A stretch of 53,351 nt of DNA from Candidatus Liptonbacteria bacterium. Its GTDB lineage: Bacteria; Patescibacteriota; Minisyncoccia; UBA6257; 2-01-FULL-56-20. Below, one piece after another: positions 22,356-31,060 of this stretch. Position 1 is the stretch's first letter; each line of letters begins with the position of its first letter. The notes beneath the pieces are model-generated. The model had not been told where the DNA came from. It saw only the letters and a program-made list of their open reading frames with translations, and made no database searches. Position numbers and translations under genes: made by a program. The stretch spans positions 1-53,351 of the forward strand of contig JACOXZ010000001.1 of assembly GCA_016182105.1 (NCBI GenBank). Reading direction: 5' to 3'.

Positions 22356-23520
22356 AAAGGGAGATTGAGTAAAGACGATTATCGTAGCGATTTACAAAAT
22401 AGAGGCGACCGAGAAAGACCTTGAGATTATCGGCGTCAAAGTTTTTCGTAAGATCAGAGAAACGTATTTTCACACTGCCGTTAGTTAAATCTATTTCGTA
22501 GAAGTCGTCAGAGGTAAAGATTGCTTTCTTTTGGTAAGCATCGGGTAAAACAGTGGAAGAAAGTTTTTGTTGATCGCGCGGCACGGCGCAGTTTAATACA
22601 AAAGTTGAGGTTGAAATTTTTGCCCCGCCAAAAATGCACTTAGAAGGAAATGTTATAAAGTTCAATCGGTTAATAAGATTGCCATTTTTATCAACCAAAC
22701 TAAGTCGCCCCCCTTTGTTATTTAGATTACTTACAGACATAAGGCTTCGGCCGGTCGCTCTGTCCCACAAAAATTCAAGCCCGAGCTGATCTTGAATAAT
22801 GGTAGTAAGAGTATTTTTCTGGATATCAAAGAGCCAAGAACTGCTTTTCCAAAAAGCGCTGTTTTTTTCTTTAAGTAATATTTCTTGAGGACCGATCCAG
22901 AGTGGAATTATGTCCTCAACCCCCATTTTCAAGAGCTCTTGCGGTTTTGATTTAGGGTCTCCGATGTCAGTAATAGTAAGAAATTTAAAACCGGCTTTAA
23001 GGCTAAAATAAGCTATTTTATAGCTCGTCGGCGACCAGGAGGCTGATTCAAATTTTAAGTCCAGCGACTGCCAAGACTTTGTTTGGATATCGAAAATACT
23101 TATTTGCGGATCTTTGCGGTCGCCGAATATAGCGAGAATTTTCTGGCCGTCGTAAGAGAAAGAGGCGCTAATTAGATTTTGGATGGCAGTTGAGCTAAGT
23201 ATTGATGATCCGCTTTTTGTGATTTTAACGATCTGGCCATCCGGCTCTATAAGGGTAAGATTGTTTTGGCTGTCAAGAAAGTAGTCGCGAATTGGATTCT
23301 GGCTCGCGAGACTCAATTTTTGGCCGGGCGGAGGAGTAAGCGTTGGCGGCGTGGTTGGAGTAGGAGAAGTAGTGTCGGGTGGGAGATTCGCCTCGGGCGC
23401 AGTAGTTTCGGGGAGCCCTATCCCTTCTGGTGCGCTGCTTCGATAGCGCAAGAGATAGCCGATTCCTATGACCGCAACCATAATAACTAGAGCGCCGAAG
23501 ATAAAAAGAAAGCGTTTCAT
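22348..23520 (-). CDS. Membrane-anchored beta-propeller-like protein
   Basis: 390 aa. One N-terminal helix (~4-25), a Pro/Thr linker (~33-65; APEANLPPDTTSPTPTT), then repeated ~45-residue beta units such as YFLDSQNNLTLIEPDGQIVKI, ISASFSYDGQKILAIFGD, DPQISIFDIQTKSW and SASWSPTSYKIAYFS. This is a TolB/WD40-type propeller outside the membrane. It is the last gene of the secretion/pilus-like locus, 18 nt downstream of the pilin-like gene, so it probably serves as a surface scaffold for that machine (inference). No catalytic motif seen. Confidence 0.7.
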   Translation of the reverse strand: MKRFLFIFGALVIMVAVIGIGYLLRYRSSAPEGIGLPETTAPEANLPPDTTSPTPTTPPTLTPPPGQKLSLASQNPIRDYFLDSQNNLTLIEPDGQIVKITKSGSSILSSTAIQNLISASFSYDGQKILAIFGDRKDPQISIFDIQTKSWQSLDLKFESASWSPTSYKIAYFSLKAGFKFLTITDIGDPKSKPQELLKMGVEDIIPLWIGPQEILLKEKNSAFWKSSSWLFDIQKNTLTTIIQDQLGLEFLWDRATGRSLMSVSNLNNKGGRLSLVDKNGNLINRLNFITFPSKCIFGGAKISTSTFVLNCAVPRDQQKLSSTVLPDAYQKKAIFTSDDFYEIDLTNGSVKIRFSDLTKNFDADNLKVFLGRLYFVNRYDNRLYSISLSN

Positions 23521-23538
23521 GTTTTTATGTTTTTGGAA

Positions 23539-24219
23539 CTAAATGCATTGGCATGTTGCAGCTCCACCCGAGCCTCGGCAGACTCCTGAACCAGGAGCGC
23601 ACGAAAGGGAGCTTACTCCGCCGCAATCAGCAGCTGTCACACAGCTTTGTCCCTGTGGCGTCGGGGGTGGCGGAGTAGGTTCGCTACACCCGCATACATT
23701 AACGGCAGCGCCGCTTCCTAGCGTTTGTGGCACACATACAGGGGTTTGATTCTGGCCGCAGAAAAGACTGGGGCAGTCACCGCTATCCTGGCATTCGTCA
23801 GTTCTTTCTTCTTGCTCTCCCCCTCTAAGCCTGTATTCTTCTCCGATCTTAAGACTTAAATCAGTTAGTTCCGGGTTTATGGTATTTAATATTATATAAG
23901 CGCCAGCCAAGAGAAGCAGGCCGAGGAGCGCCTGCTTGACCCATTCTTTACCTTCGTTTTGGCCACTGGGATTCCCAGCCGCTAAAGTATAGACAATCGC
24001 GCCGTAGACAATCGCCCCAAATGCAAGGAGTCCGGAAATACCGAGAGCAAGTAAGTAGATTTGATTCACAATCTCGCCAGGAGGAGTGTGGGTGCCCGGC
24101 GCCGGAGAAGTTATAAGTCTAGGATTAATTTCAACAGCCGAGACCTTGCCTTGGCCGCCCAGAAAAATATACGCCGATAATCCCAAAAGCAAAAAAGAAA
24201 ATATTAATATCTTCCTCAT
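23539..24219 (-). CDS. VirB2/TrbC-like pilin with Cys-rich C-terminal domain
   Basis: 226 aa. Signal peptide 1-28 (ending KVSA), then two helices with the VirB2 plan: IYLLALGISGLLAFGAIVYGAIVYTL (~54-79), a short polar loop (GNPSGQNEGKEW) and VKQALLGLLLLAGAYIILNTI. After ~135 comes an unusual tail with 12 Cys in patterns such as C-x5-DC-x4-C and VCGC-x-CVTAADC, ending CQCI. These even numbers suggest disulfides outside the cell. TrbC/VirB2 subunits are normally ~100 aa without such a tail. It could be a decorated pilus subunit or tip. Overlaps the upstream gene by 4 nt. Confidence 0.75.
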   Translation of the reverse strand: MRKILIFSFLLLGLSAYIFLGGQGKVSAVEINPRLITSPAPGTHTPPGEIVNQIYLLALGISGLLAFGAIVYGAIVYTLAAGNPSGQNEGKEWVKQALLGLLLLAGAYIILNTINPELTDLSLKIGEEYRLRGGEQEERTDECQDSGDCPSLFCGQNQTPVCVPQTLGSGAAVNVCGCSEPTPPPPTPQGQSCVTAADCGGVSSLSCAPGSGVCRGSGGAATCQCI

Positions 24220-24896
24220 TTTTTAAAAGTTAGGACTAGGTTTTTTCTCGCAAACTCTTGGATATTTTGAACGTTTCTTATAATGAGATCAACGTTAAAA
24301 ATGCTTCCCAAGGCGGGTTCAGAGCCAAAGTTTATATTAAGCTCGTCCTGGTTCTTAGTTGAACTTGCCTTTTGACCATTAACGCTCCATAAGAATGTTA
24401 GCCTTGAGGCAATCGGGACGTTAAAGAAAAACGGTTTACCTTTCATATCGAGCCGTTGGCTCGAGAAATTGTTATCTTTAAGCGGCAGCTCAATCACGGC
24501 TTCAGGGCTCACGATAGGAATCTCCACTGTTTTTATTAGTATATCGTTTTTGTAATTCGGAAACTGTACCCTAAGAGATTGAATTCCAGCTATAACATCT
24601 TTAGCTATGAATCGCACTGATTGAACGCCGACACTGTTGCTTATGAGTTCGTCGTCCAGATACCAATAAATTATCTGACGCGAGAGATCCGCTACTTTCC
24701 CGTTATCTACAACGAAAACCGAAGCCGCAATAGGCGACATCGCTGAAGGAAAGGCTTTTCCAGGGAAGTCAGAAGGAACATAGACTTTGGTGCTCCAAGT
24801 GATGAAGATTTGAGGTTCGGTTCGCTGGGCCCAAATTATTCCCGGACTTATTATTAATAAACTTAGAGCAAGGGCAAATAGATTAGCTTTTTTCAT
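24216..24896 (-). CDS. Secreted protein of the secretion locus, unknown function
   Basis: 226 aa. Signal peptide 1-23 (MKKANLFALALSLLIISPGIIWA), then a mostly beta-rich exported region with Ig-like strand patterns (VPSDFPGKAFPSAMSPIAASVFVVD; LTFLWSVNGQ). No Cys, no catalytic motif. I do not recognise the family. Position between the pilin-like gene (4-nt overlap) and the membrane protein upstream makes it a likely structural partner in the machine. Confidence 0.65.
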   Translation of the reverse strand: MKKANLFALALSLLIISPGIIWAQRTEPQIFITWSTKVYVPSDFPGKAFPSAMSPIAASVFVVDNGKVADLSRQIIYWYLDDELISNSVGVQSVRFIAKDVIAGIQSLRVQFPNYKNDILIKTVEIPIVSPEAVIELPLKDNNFSSQRLDMKGKPFFFNVPIASRLTFLWSVNGQKASSTKNQDELNINFGSEPALGSIFNVDLIIRNVQNIQEFARKNLVLTFKK

Positions 24897-24902
24897 ACTG
24901 TT

Positions 24903-25475
24903 TTATACTGTGTTTTGGTTTGAATTTGACTCTGGGAATTCTTCCATTACCTCTTTTAATTTTTCCAGAGGTTCTTTAGGAACGCCAAAGGCTTCTTCCG
25001 AAACCTCGGTTTCGGCGCTCACTGCTTCGTCGGCAACGACTTCTCTTGCGCCAAGCGTTGCTTCTCTGGCTGCGAGCCTTTCGCCAGTAGCAACTGTGGT
25101 TCTCGCGCCGGCGGCAACAAGAGCAGCTGTTCCCGTAACTCCGGCTATTTTTGTGATAGCCCCGGCAGTCTTAGGATGATTAGCGAGATAAATAGTAACC
25201 ATTATAGTAGCTGTTTGGGCGAACGGAAGTCCTATGAGGTCAACTAAGCTGCCGGCTGAAAACCAAAGCCCCCTCACCCCTTTCATTATAAGCCATAATT
25301 GGATGAGAGCCCAAGCTAAAAAACTGAACGCTTTAGTTCCCAGGATAACAATCTGGCCGATTATAGGTATCCCAAAAATCAGCATTCCGAAAATGTCGCC
25401 AACGTCACTCAAAAAAACGATTATTATCATTAAAATCGCTTCTGGCAACTGAATTTTCTTTTCTTCCTCCTCCAT
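24903..25475 (-). CDS. Membrane protein of the secretion locus
   Basis: 190 aa. Short acidic N-terminus (MEEEEKK), then hydrophobic helices ~10-33, 35-50, 51-67 and 78-97, a helix rich in Ala/Gly (~103-125; AITKIAGVTGTAALVAAGA) and an acidic cytosolic tail. No named family recognised. It lies between virB4 and the small secreted-protein gene on the same strand with gaps below 15 nt. Confidence 0.65.
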   Translation of the reverse strand: MEEEEKKIQLPEAILMIIIVFLSDVGDIFGMLIFGIPIIGQIVILGTKAFSFLAWALIQLWLIMKGVRGLWFSAGSLVDLIGLPFAQTATIMVTIYLANHPKTAGAITKIAGVTGTAALVAAGARTTVATGERLAAREATLGAREVVADEAVSAETEVSEEAFGVPKEPLEKLKEVMEEFPESNSNQNTV

Positions 25476-25487
25476 TATTATTTAAAT

Positions 25488-27215
25488 TTAAACCTTAACC
25501 TCGCCCTTTTCCTCGAGAAGTTGTTCGGGGCTCGTGGTGATGACCTTGTCTTCAAAAAAAGAGGAAATATTTTGGATGGCCACATGCTGGCGGCCGGCAA
25601 AGAAAAGCCCGGTGCCCACCGCGGCTCCCAAAAGCAGATTCTTCTCCGCGTCGGTTAAGTTGAAAGCTTTGGCGACGACGTCAATCGTGGCCGGCGCTTG
25701 CTTCAAGAGGAGCTGGAGCGAGGAATTGGTGATAATCGGCCGGCCAAATGGCGAACGCAGGAAGTCCTCAACGTCTTGGGTGATGGTTGAGACGCCAAGA
25801 TAGTATTTTCTCGCCCGTTTTACTAAACCAAAGAGGAAACTCGCGCTGTCCTCGTATTTCATCATCCACCAGGCCTCGTCAATGATGAGCAGTCTTTTTT
25901 TGAGCCGAGCGCGGATCAGATTCCAGATGAAGTTCAAAATGATATACATTGCAATCGGCCGGAGCTCGTCTTCCAAATCGCGAATTGAGAAGACAATGAG
26001 ACGATTATTGATATCAATATCAGTAGGTTTGTTCAAAAATCCGGCAAAACTGCCTTTGGTGTATTTGTAAAGCCGTTCAGCCATTGCCCGGCCGCCCTCG
26101 ATGTTCCGAAGAACGGTTTCCAAATCTTCAAGAAGCGGGGCCGCCGCCTTAGAGAAGTCTTCGTTTGGGGTGATCTCCCGAGAGGCATAGGTTTCGGTGA
26201 TCGCCCGATCTAAAAGTGCGTCTTCCTCTACAGAGAGTTTGCCGAGCATGAGCTTCAAGAGCCCTGCCATATTCACGATGTGCGAGCGTAAGACATCGCC
26301 TGGGTTTTCGTTTTCCGGAACAAGCGGAATGTCAAAGGGATTGATGTGGTTTTCCGAGGAGAGAGAAATATTAAAGAAGCTGCCGCCAAAGCTGTCGGCC
26401 AAGCGCTGGTACTCGTTTTCCGGATCAATGATCAAAACATCCACGCCAAACATAAGCGTTCGGATAACTTCTAGTTTAGTGGCGTAGGATTTTCCCGAGC
26501 CTGACTTCGCAAAAACCACCTGGTTCGCGTTCTCTAAGGAGAAGCGGTCGAAAATTATGAGGTTATTGTTGTGGCGATTGATGCCGTACATAATGCCCTG
26601 GTTTGAGGTAAGGTCTTCGGAGACAAACGGAAAAAAGGAGGCCAAAGGCCCGGAATTCATAGGCGTTGTAATTGAGATCTCGTCCTGGGCCAAAGGCATA
26701 ATTGAAAGAATGCCTTGAAGCTGCTGGAAAAGAGCCGGCTTCATATAAATCAACTTCCCTTCCATAAGAGAATTTACCCTATGTTCAAGTTTGGAAAGTT
26801 CTTCTAGATTATCCGCGTAGATCGTTAGATAGACGCCGACCGAAAAAAGCTTTTCTTGGGATTGCTGGAGTGTGTCCCGCAGGGACTCCACGTCCTGAAG
26901 CGCGGTCTCAAGAAGCGGGTCGCGGACCAGGCCTTTCTCCTGCTGTTCCATAATTTGGGCTTCAAGCTGGCCGGTTTTTTTGCGCAGATTCTTGAGGGCC
27001 GTGCCAGTTTCCATCGGGTTTATAAAAATCGAAATATCAAAGAGATTCGGCAGGTTGATCAGAGGCTCGGACCAGCCGGTTGAAAGATAGCGGGGATAGG
27101 AAAGGATAAAAAGGTTTTTGGCCACCTTGTCCCCGATCTTTACGTAGTTCGAATTAACCTCAAGTCCTGCCGGCGCGATTATCTTCTTTATATTTTTGAA
27201 ATCACCGTTTGACAT
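25488..27215 (-). CDS. VirB4/TraC-type secretion ATPase
   Basis: 575 aa. The N-terminal part has a long helical pair (~65-150), followed by the motor: YGINRHNNNLIIFDRF, Walker A SGSGKS (238-243), VLIIDPENEYQRLADSFGG (~256-274), Walker B LLIIDEAWW (~441-449), and GVSTITQDVEDFLRSPFGRPIITNSS. This is the VirB4 ATPase that powers T4SS and related pili at the inner membrane. Its ATG follows directly on the TAA of the upstream gene, which carries a VirB4 N-domain-like sequence, so function may be split over two proteins. No VirD4 or VirB11 is seen nearby. Confidence 0.92.
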   Translation of the reverse strand: MSNGDFKNIKKIIAPAGLEVNSNYVKIGDKVAKNLFILSYPRYLSTGWSEPLINLPNLFDISIFINPMETGTALKNLRKKTGQLEAQIMEQQEKGLVRDPLLETALQDVESLRDTLQQSQEKLFSVGVYLTIYADNLEELSKLEHRVNSLMEGKLIYMKPALFQQLQGILSIMPLAQDEISITTPMNSGPLASFFPFVSEDLTSNQGIMYGINRHNNNLIIFDRFSLENANQVVFAKSGSGKSYATKLEVIRTLMFGVDVLIIDPENEYQRLADSFGGSFFNISLSSENHINPFDIPLVPENENPGDVLRSHIVNMAGLLKLMLGKLSVEEDALLDRAITETYASREITPNEDFSKAAAPLLEDLETVLRNIEGGRAMAERLYKYTKGSFAGFLNKPTDIDINNRLIVFSIRDLEDELRPIAMYIILNFIWNLIRARLKKRLLIIDEAWWMMKYEDSASFLFGLVKRARKYYLGVSTITQDVEDFLRSPFGRPIITNSSLQLLLKQAPATIDVVAKAFNLTDAEKNLLLGAAVGTGLFFAGRQHVAIQNISSFFEDKVITTSPEQLLEEKGEVKV

Positions 27216-27893
27216 TTATTGAATTTTGCTGGAGCCAACTGTTTGAATTGGAATCCCCTTTTTCTCGATGGTTTCCGGATTGTAGAAGTTGTAGTAGAGC
27301 TCGATTAACTGTTCGTCGTTCAAAACTTCAGCTTCGAGATCAATCGTTCGGAGCCCCTCAATAACTTGGGCGACCCGCTGTTTTAGCTGGCCCGAGTTTT
27401 GTTCAAAGCTTTGCTGTCTTTCGCGCTCCGCCTTTTCCTCGGCGGCCCCACCCTTTTTCTTCACGAATGGCAAAAATTTAGAGACGGTTTCTTTGGAAGG
27501 CAAAGAAACCGGCGCCCAAGGAACAACAATAAAAAAGGTTTTGGCCATAATATCATTTTCTTTCACAAACCCAGTGACGAATTCTTTATATTCGCCGATT
27601 TGACTCTGGAGCAGAGCCGACTCTTCTTTTTGCACCCGTTCTTCAAGGTCAGCCAGATATTTTTCAATATTGATTTTTCTTGAGTGAATGATGATCTGTA
27701 GAGGGAAGTCCAGGCTGTTCAAAAAATTTTGATAGGAAGAGGTGATGACATTCTGCTCGTTTTCCGATTTCAGGGCGAAGTTCAAGCCGCTGACCATCAA
27801 GACCTGCCTCATAGCCCCGCCTTTTAAGATCACCGTGCTCTCGTGGATATCCTCGATTGTGACTAAGTCTTGAGTGTTAGCTAAATTGGCCAT
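27216..27893 (-). CDS. TraC-like protein (separate VirB4 N-domain-like partner)
   Basis: 225 aa. Begins with LVTIEDIHESTVILKGGAMRQVLMVSGLNFALKSE (~11-45), then a helical stretch ~75-100 and FFIVVPWAP (~121-129), resembling the N-terminal CagE/TrbE-type domain of VirB4 proteins without the ATPase core. A charged segment (~145-165) follows. The stop TAA is directly abutted by the virB4 ATG, so the pair is translated as a unit. CPR secretion loci commonly have this split arrangement. Confidence 0.78.
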   Translation of the reverse strand: MANLANTQDLVTIEDIHESTVILKGGAMRQVLMVSGLNFALKSENEQNVITSSYQNFLNSLDFPLQIIIHSRKINIEKYLADLEERVQKEESALLQSQIGEYKEFVTGFVKENDIMAKTFFIVVPWAPVSLPSKETVSKFLPFVKKKGGAAEEKAERERQQSFEQNSGQLKQRVAQVIEGLRTIDLEAEVLNDEQLIELYYNFYNPETIEKKGIPIQTVGSSKIQ

Positions 27894-27901
27894 TTTAACA
27901 T

Positions 27902-28411
27902 CTAGCGATAATCAATTCTCCGGCCGGCTTGGCGCTCCCCGGTTTTGCGGCTGAAGATTTCGTATTTTTCTGCTTTCAGCGATTCAATGAGGCCTGCCGG
28001 CGACATCGCTTTTTTGCCTGTCTGGAGATTCTGCCAGACATTTTTTAGGCCTGTTCCCGAGACGATGTTCTCGAGGGATAATTTGCCTTGGGCGAGCGAC
28101 TTCAAGGCTGACTCGTCTTTGGCAAGTTTCGGATTTTCCGGCTGCCAGACGTATCTTTGGGGCTGCCAGTAGAAGTGCATGGCTGAAAAAATAACCTTGA
28201 CAAGCGGCCGGCCGTTGATCTTCACAAAGGCCAGGGCAAAACTAGAGCCCACAAGAAACACGGTGATTATGGCCCAGATTGCGGGTTTGAGCATAAAGAA
28301 GAGAAGAAAGCTGGTAGCGGCTGAGCCGCCTATAAAAAGGAATTGACGGATAGTGAGAGGTCCGACAATTTTATCTTCGGTTTCTATAAATTGTGGGACT
28401 TGGAATTGCAT
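27902..28411 (-). CDS. PrgI family membrane protein
   Basis: 169 aa. MQFQVPQFIETEDKIVGPLTIRQFLFIGG is the PrgI opening, followed by two adjacent helices (~26-45, 47-64), then KINGRPLVKVIFSAMHFYWQPQRYVWQPE. PrgI plays the VirB3 role in Gram-positive type IV secretion, next to VirB4. After ~100 the tail is cytosolic and helical. The gene lies 8 nt upstream of the TraC-like gene. Confidence 0.88.
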   Translation of the reverse strand: MQFQVPQFIETEDKIVGPLTIRQFLFIGGSAATSFLLFFMLKPAIWAIITVFLVGSSFALAFVKINGRPLVKVIFSAMHFYWQPQRYVWQPENPKLAKDESALKSLAQGKLSLENIVSGTGLKNVWQNLQTGKKAMSPAGLIESLKAEKYEIFSRKTGERQAGRRIDYR

Positions 28412-28429
28412 TTTAACGAAGAATTTTCA

Positions 28430-29494
28430 CTACCCGGCATTGTGATTATTTTTTAGATCGACAGTATTCGAGTCATCAGGCGGCGCTGGCGAAGGCTGCG
28501 GAGCCGGCGCCCTAAAAGGTTCGCTAGGCCGAGGAGGCGGGGATGGGGGCTTAGGCATCGATGCTTTAATGGTCAAGGCCTCGCGTTTTAGTTCTTCTTC
28601 GGAGATTACTTTGGGCGCGAAGATAATTTCCTTTTGGGACTTTCGGCTAAAGAGCGATTTTAGCCATCCCCAAAAACCCCGCCTTTTTTTCTGAATCGGC
28701 ATTGGCGTCATATTTATTTTTATTTCTTCTGCTCGGATATTTACTTCCTTGACCGGTTGAGGCGGAGAGGGCAGTTCTTGCTCCGGCGACATTAAGGGGG
28801 TTCGGAGGTTTGTTTCTCCGCCGATCTCGAGTCGCGCTGGCCGCATAGGAGGCGTAAACTTTTCTCCAACCTCCTCGAATTTAGGCAAAGGCGCTTCTAG
28901 CTTGAAACCAGAGGCGGGTTTGCCCGGCTCAGATTCGGCTTCCTCATGAAGAATAATCGGTTCTTCTTTAAAGGTTTCGCTCGGTTCTCTTGGCGGACTC
29001 GTCGGCGAGGGGATAGCTTGACCAGTTGGCGCTGGCGGCGGCGCCTGCGGCTGCTTTATCTCCTCGATCATTTTAGGCGGGGAACCAAAGGTTTCCAGGG
29101 GTTTTTTGATTTCACTCAAGATCCTTGGCGCTGGTCCCGACTCAATTTCCGGCTCTGGAAGGGGCGTGAAGTTGCGTTCTAGGTCATCTCGGATCGAGGA
29201 GAAAATTTTTCTGTTTATCTCGTCGGCAATAGAGGCGGCGAGGCGAGGATTATTAAGTTCAAGCGCCTCATTGATCTCTCGTCCTAAATCTTCAGTATGG
29301 ATGAATCCAAAAAGGACGAGGCCAGTCAATTGTTTGACCATCAGCACCCTCTCTTCGTCGATTAAGCGGTGATTTTGGCAGACGCGTTCAATGATTTGGT
29401 GATTTGCCTCCCGTTCGAGCATATTTTGAATACTCTGCGGCAGAGAGTTAAAGCGCTTAAATAGTTCTCGTTCTGTGATTAAAGAGTAGTCCAT
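28430..29494 (-). CDS. Proline-rich protein of the secretion locus
   Basis: 354 aa. Residues 1-115 are helical (LITERELFKRFNSLPQSIQNMLEREANH), followed by a long disordered Pro/Glu-rich region (~110-260; many PPAP, EPE and SPP runs) and a short basic/Trp patch (KKRRGFWGWLKSLFSRKSQKE, ~265-285) that could touch the membrane. No membrane helix or enzyme motif. Not a family I know. It is 1 nt from the TrbL-like stop and 18 nt before prgI, so firmly part of the operon. Confidence 0.65.
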   Translation of the reverse strand: MDYSLITERELFKRFNSLPQSIQNMLEREANHQIIERVCQNHRLIDEERVLMVKQLTGLVLFGFIHTEDLGREINEALELNNPRLAASIADEINRKIFSSIRDDLERNFTPLPEPEIESGPAPRILSEIKKPLETFGSPPKMIEEIKQPQAPPPAPTGQAIPSPTSPPREPSETFKEEPIILHEEAESEPGKPASGFKLEAPLPKFEEVGEKFTPPMRPARLEIGGETNLRTPLMSPEQELPSPPQPVKEVNIRAEEIKINMTPMPIQKKRRGFWGWLKSLFSRKSQKEIIFAPKVISEEELKREALTIKASMPKPPSPPPRPSEPFRAPAPQPSPAPPDDSNTVDLKNNHNAG

Positions 29495-29495
29495 T

Positions 29496-31046
29496 CTACG
29501 GTGTTGATGGTGTTGGCGGCGGCGTTGGTGCGGGTGTTGGCGTTGGTGTGGGAGCTCCTCCTTCCCCCTCTATTTCAAGACCCACCGCTTTTGCCTGTGC
29601 TTTGGTCAGTTTTGTTGTCTTCTTCTTAAATCCTTTTTTCGCGCCTTCGTATACGCTTCCTAAAATACCCGGACTTGTTTTTGCCGCTGTTCCGAATGCT
29701 GAAATGTCTTTAAACACTTCCTTAGGCATAAGCGTCTTCGAGGTGGCTTGGGCCGCCGTTCGGAGCGGGGCACCGACGGTATGAGCAGCTTTTCGGAACG
29801 GATAGGTGAGTTTCTGAAGTCCTGCCTTAAAGCCCTTAGCTTCTGGCGACGGCCGTTCCGGCGCCGGTTTCGGTCCGTGGGTTGCAAAGCGTGCTGCAGC
29901 TCCGCCGCCCTTTCTTCCGGCCCAGCCGCCAAGGGCTTTGGCGGCGCCAGTAGCCGCTCCCATGGCCACCGCGGCCCCTGTCATGCCCAATTTATTCGCC
30001 GCAAAAAGCCCGCCGATCATAATGCCAACGATGATGAGCTGTTCTAGTACGTCTTGGACGATCGGGGCTAACACGCCTGTAAGAGCGCTTACGATCGAAT
30101 CCCAGGTGCTATTCCCGGCCTGGTAAGTGGCTAACTCCGGCCCGCCTAATATTTCGCCCATATTCCGCGATGCTTGAATGCCAAGATAAAGGAAAAATAG
30201 TACAAGCGGGGCGAAAAAAGCCCAGCGCAGGAAATTGCTCCACCATTTGTCCCAGTTGTGACTGAACTTGGGGAATATCCAGAGTAGCCAGACAAAAGGC
30301 ATAAGAATAAGAAGGATGCCTATAAATATATAGCGAATAATAAGCATGACTATTACCGCAAGAAGAGTGATTACGATAACGATAAGAGATAAAACCACGA
30401 AGACGAGCGAGGTGATTGGGGTAAGCAGTTTTCCTATATCAGCCCCTAATGCGGCAATACCCTGGAGTTTATTGGTGTCATCGCTATTAATCTGGTTAAT
30501 GGCCACAAGGCCCTTTTGAGGATTAAAAGCTCCGGCAATCGCGCTTGCAAAACTGCTGAAACCGCTCGTCCCTGCCGGACTTACCCTGTCGAGAAGAAAA
30601 AAGGTGAGCTGATCGGAGAAATTCAGTATCGCGCCCGCAATCACCATGCTGAAGTTTACAAGAAGTGCGGCAACAATGAGTTTCCAGAGGAGTTTTTTGA
30701 TCCCGTGAGTTTGGCTTCTAAGTATTGTGGCTATGGCAATCACAATGATGGCCACGACAAAACCTAAATTGGCAATTGAAAGGGCTATCTGGAAGCCGAT
30801 CCTCACTGGAGGAGACGTAGCTATGTGAGTGTTCATATTGAGGATGACTCCGATTGCCCAGGCCTCGACAGCAACCCCGAGCCCAACGATATAAGAAATA
30901 ATGTAGGTGATGCCAAAGACGATTTTGCCTATGACGGTGTAGGCAATGTCTTCAATGATGTTGGCGTGGGCAAGTTTAGGCGCGAGCCCGATAAATAGAA
31001 CTCCTATAACGAGAAACAACAGTATTTTCTTAAATTTCTTTTCCAT
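29496..31046 (-). CDS. TrbL/VirB6-like polytopic membrane protein
   Basis: 516 aa. Signal or first helix 1-28 (ends AHA), then ~7 helices (e.g. VFGITYIISYIVGLGVAVEAWAIGVIL, LLTPITSLVFVVLSLIVIVITLLAVIVMLIIRYIFIGILLILMPFVWLLWIF, IVGIMIGGLFAANKLGMTGAAVAMGAATGAA). After ~390 a soluble basic tail ends in a Pro-Thr repeat (PTPTPTPAPTPPPTPSTP). VirB6/TrbL proteins form the inner-membrane channel of T4SS. Family assignment rests on topology and operon position. Confidence 0.78.
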   Translation of the reverse strand: MEKKFKKILLFLVIGVLFIGLAPKLAHANIIEDIAYTVIGKIVFGITYIISYIVGLGVAVEAWAIGVILNMNTHIATSPPVRIGFQIALSIANLGFVVAIIVIAIATILRSQTHGIKKLLWKLIVAALLVNFSMVIAGAILNFSDQLTFFLLDRVSPAGTSGFSSFASAIAGAFNPQKGLVAINQINSDDTNKLQGIAALGADIGKLLTPITSLVFVVLSLIVIVITLLAVIVMLIIRYIFIGILLILMPFVWLLWIFPKFSHNWDKWWSNFLRWAFFAPLVLFFLYLGIQASRNMGEILGGPELATYQAGNSTWDSIVSALTGVLAPIVQDVLEQLIIVGIMIGGLFAANKLGMTGAAVAMGAATGAAKALGGWAGRKGGGAAARFATHGPKPAPERPSPEAKGFKAGLQKLTYPFRKAAHTVGAPLRTAAQATSKTLMPKEVFKDISAFGTAAKTSPGILGSVYEGAKKGFKKKTTKLTKAQAKAVGLEIEGEGGAPTPTPTPAPTPPPTPSTP

Positions 31047-31060
31047 TTAAAAACAGCTAT

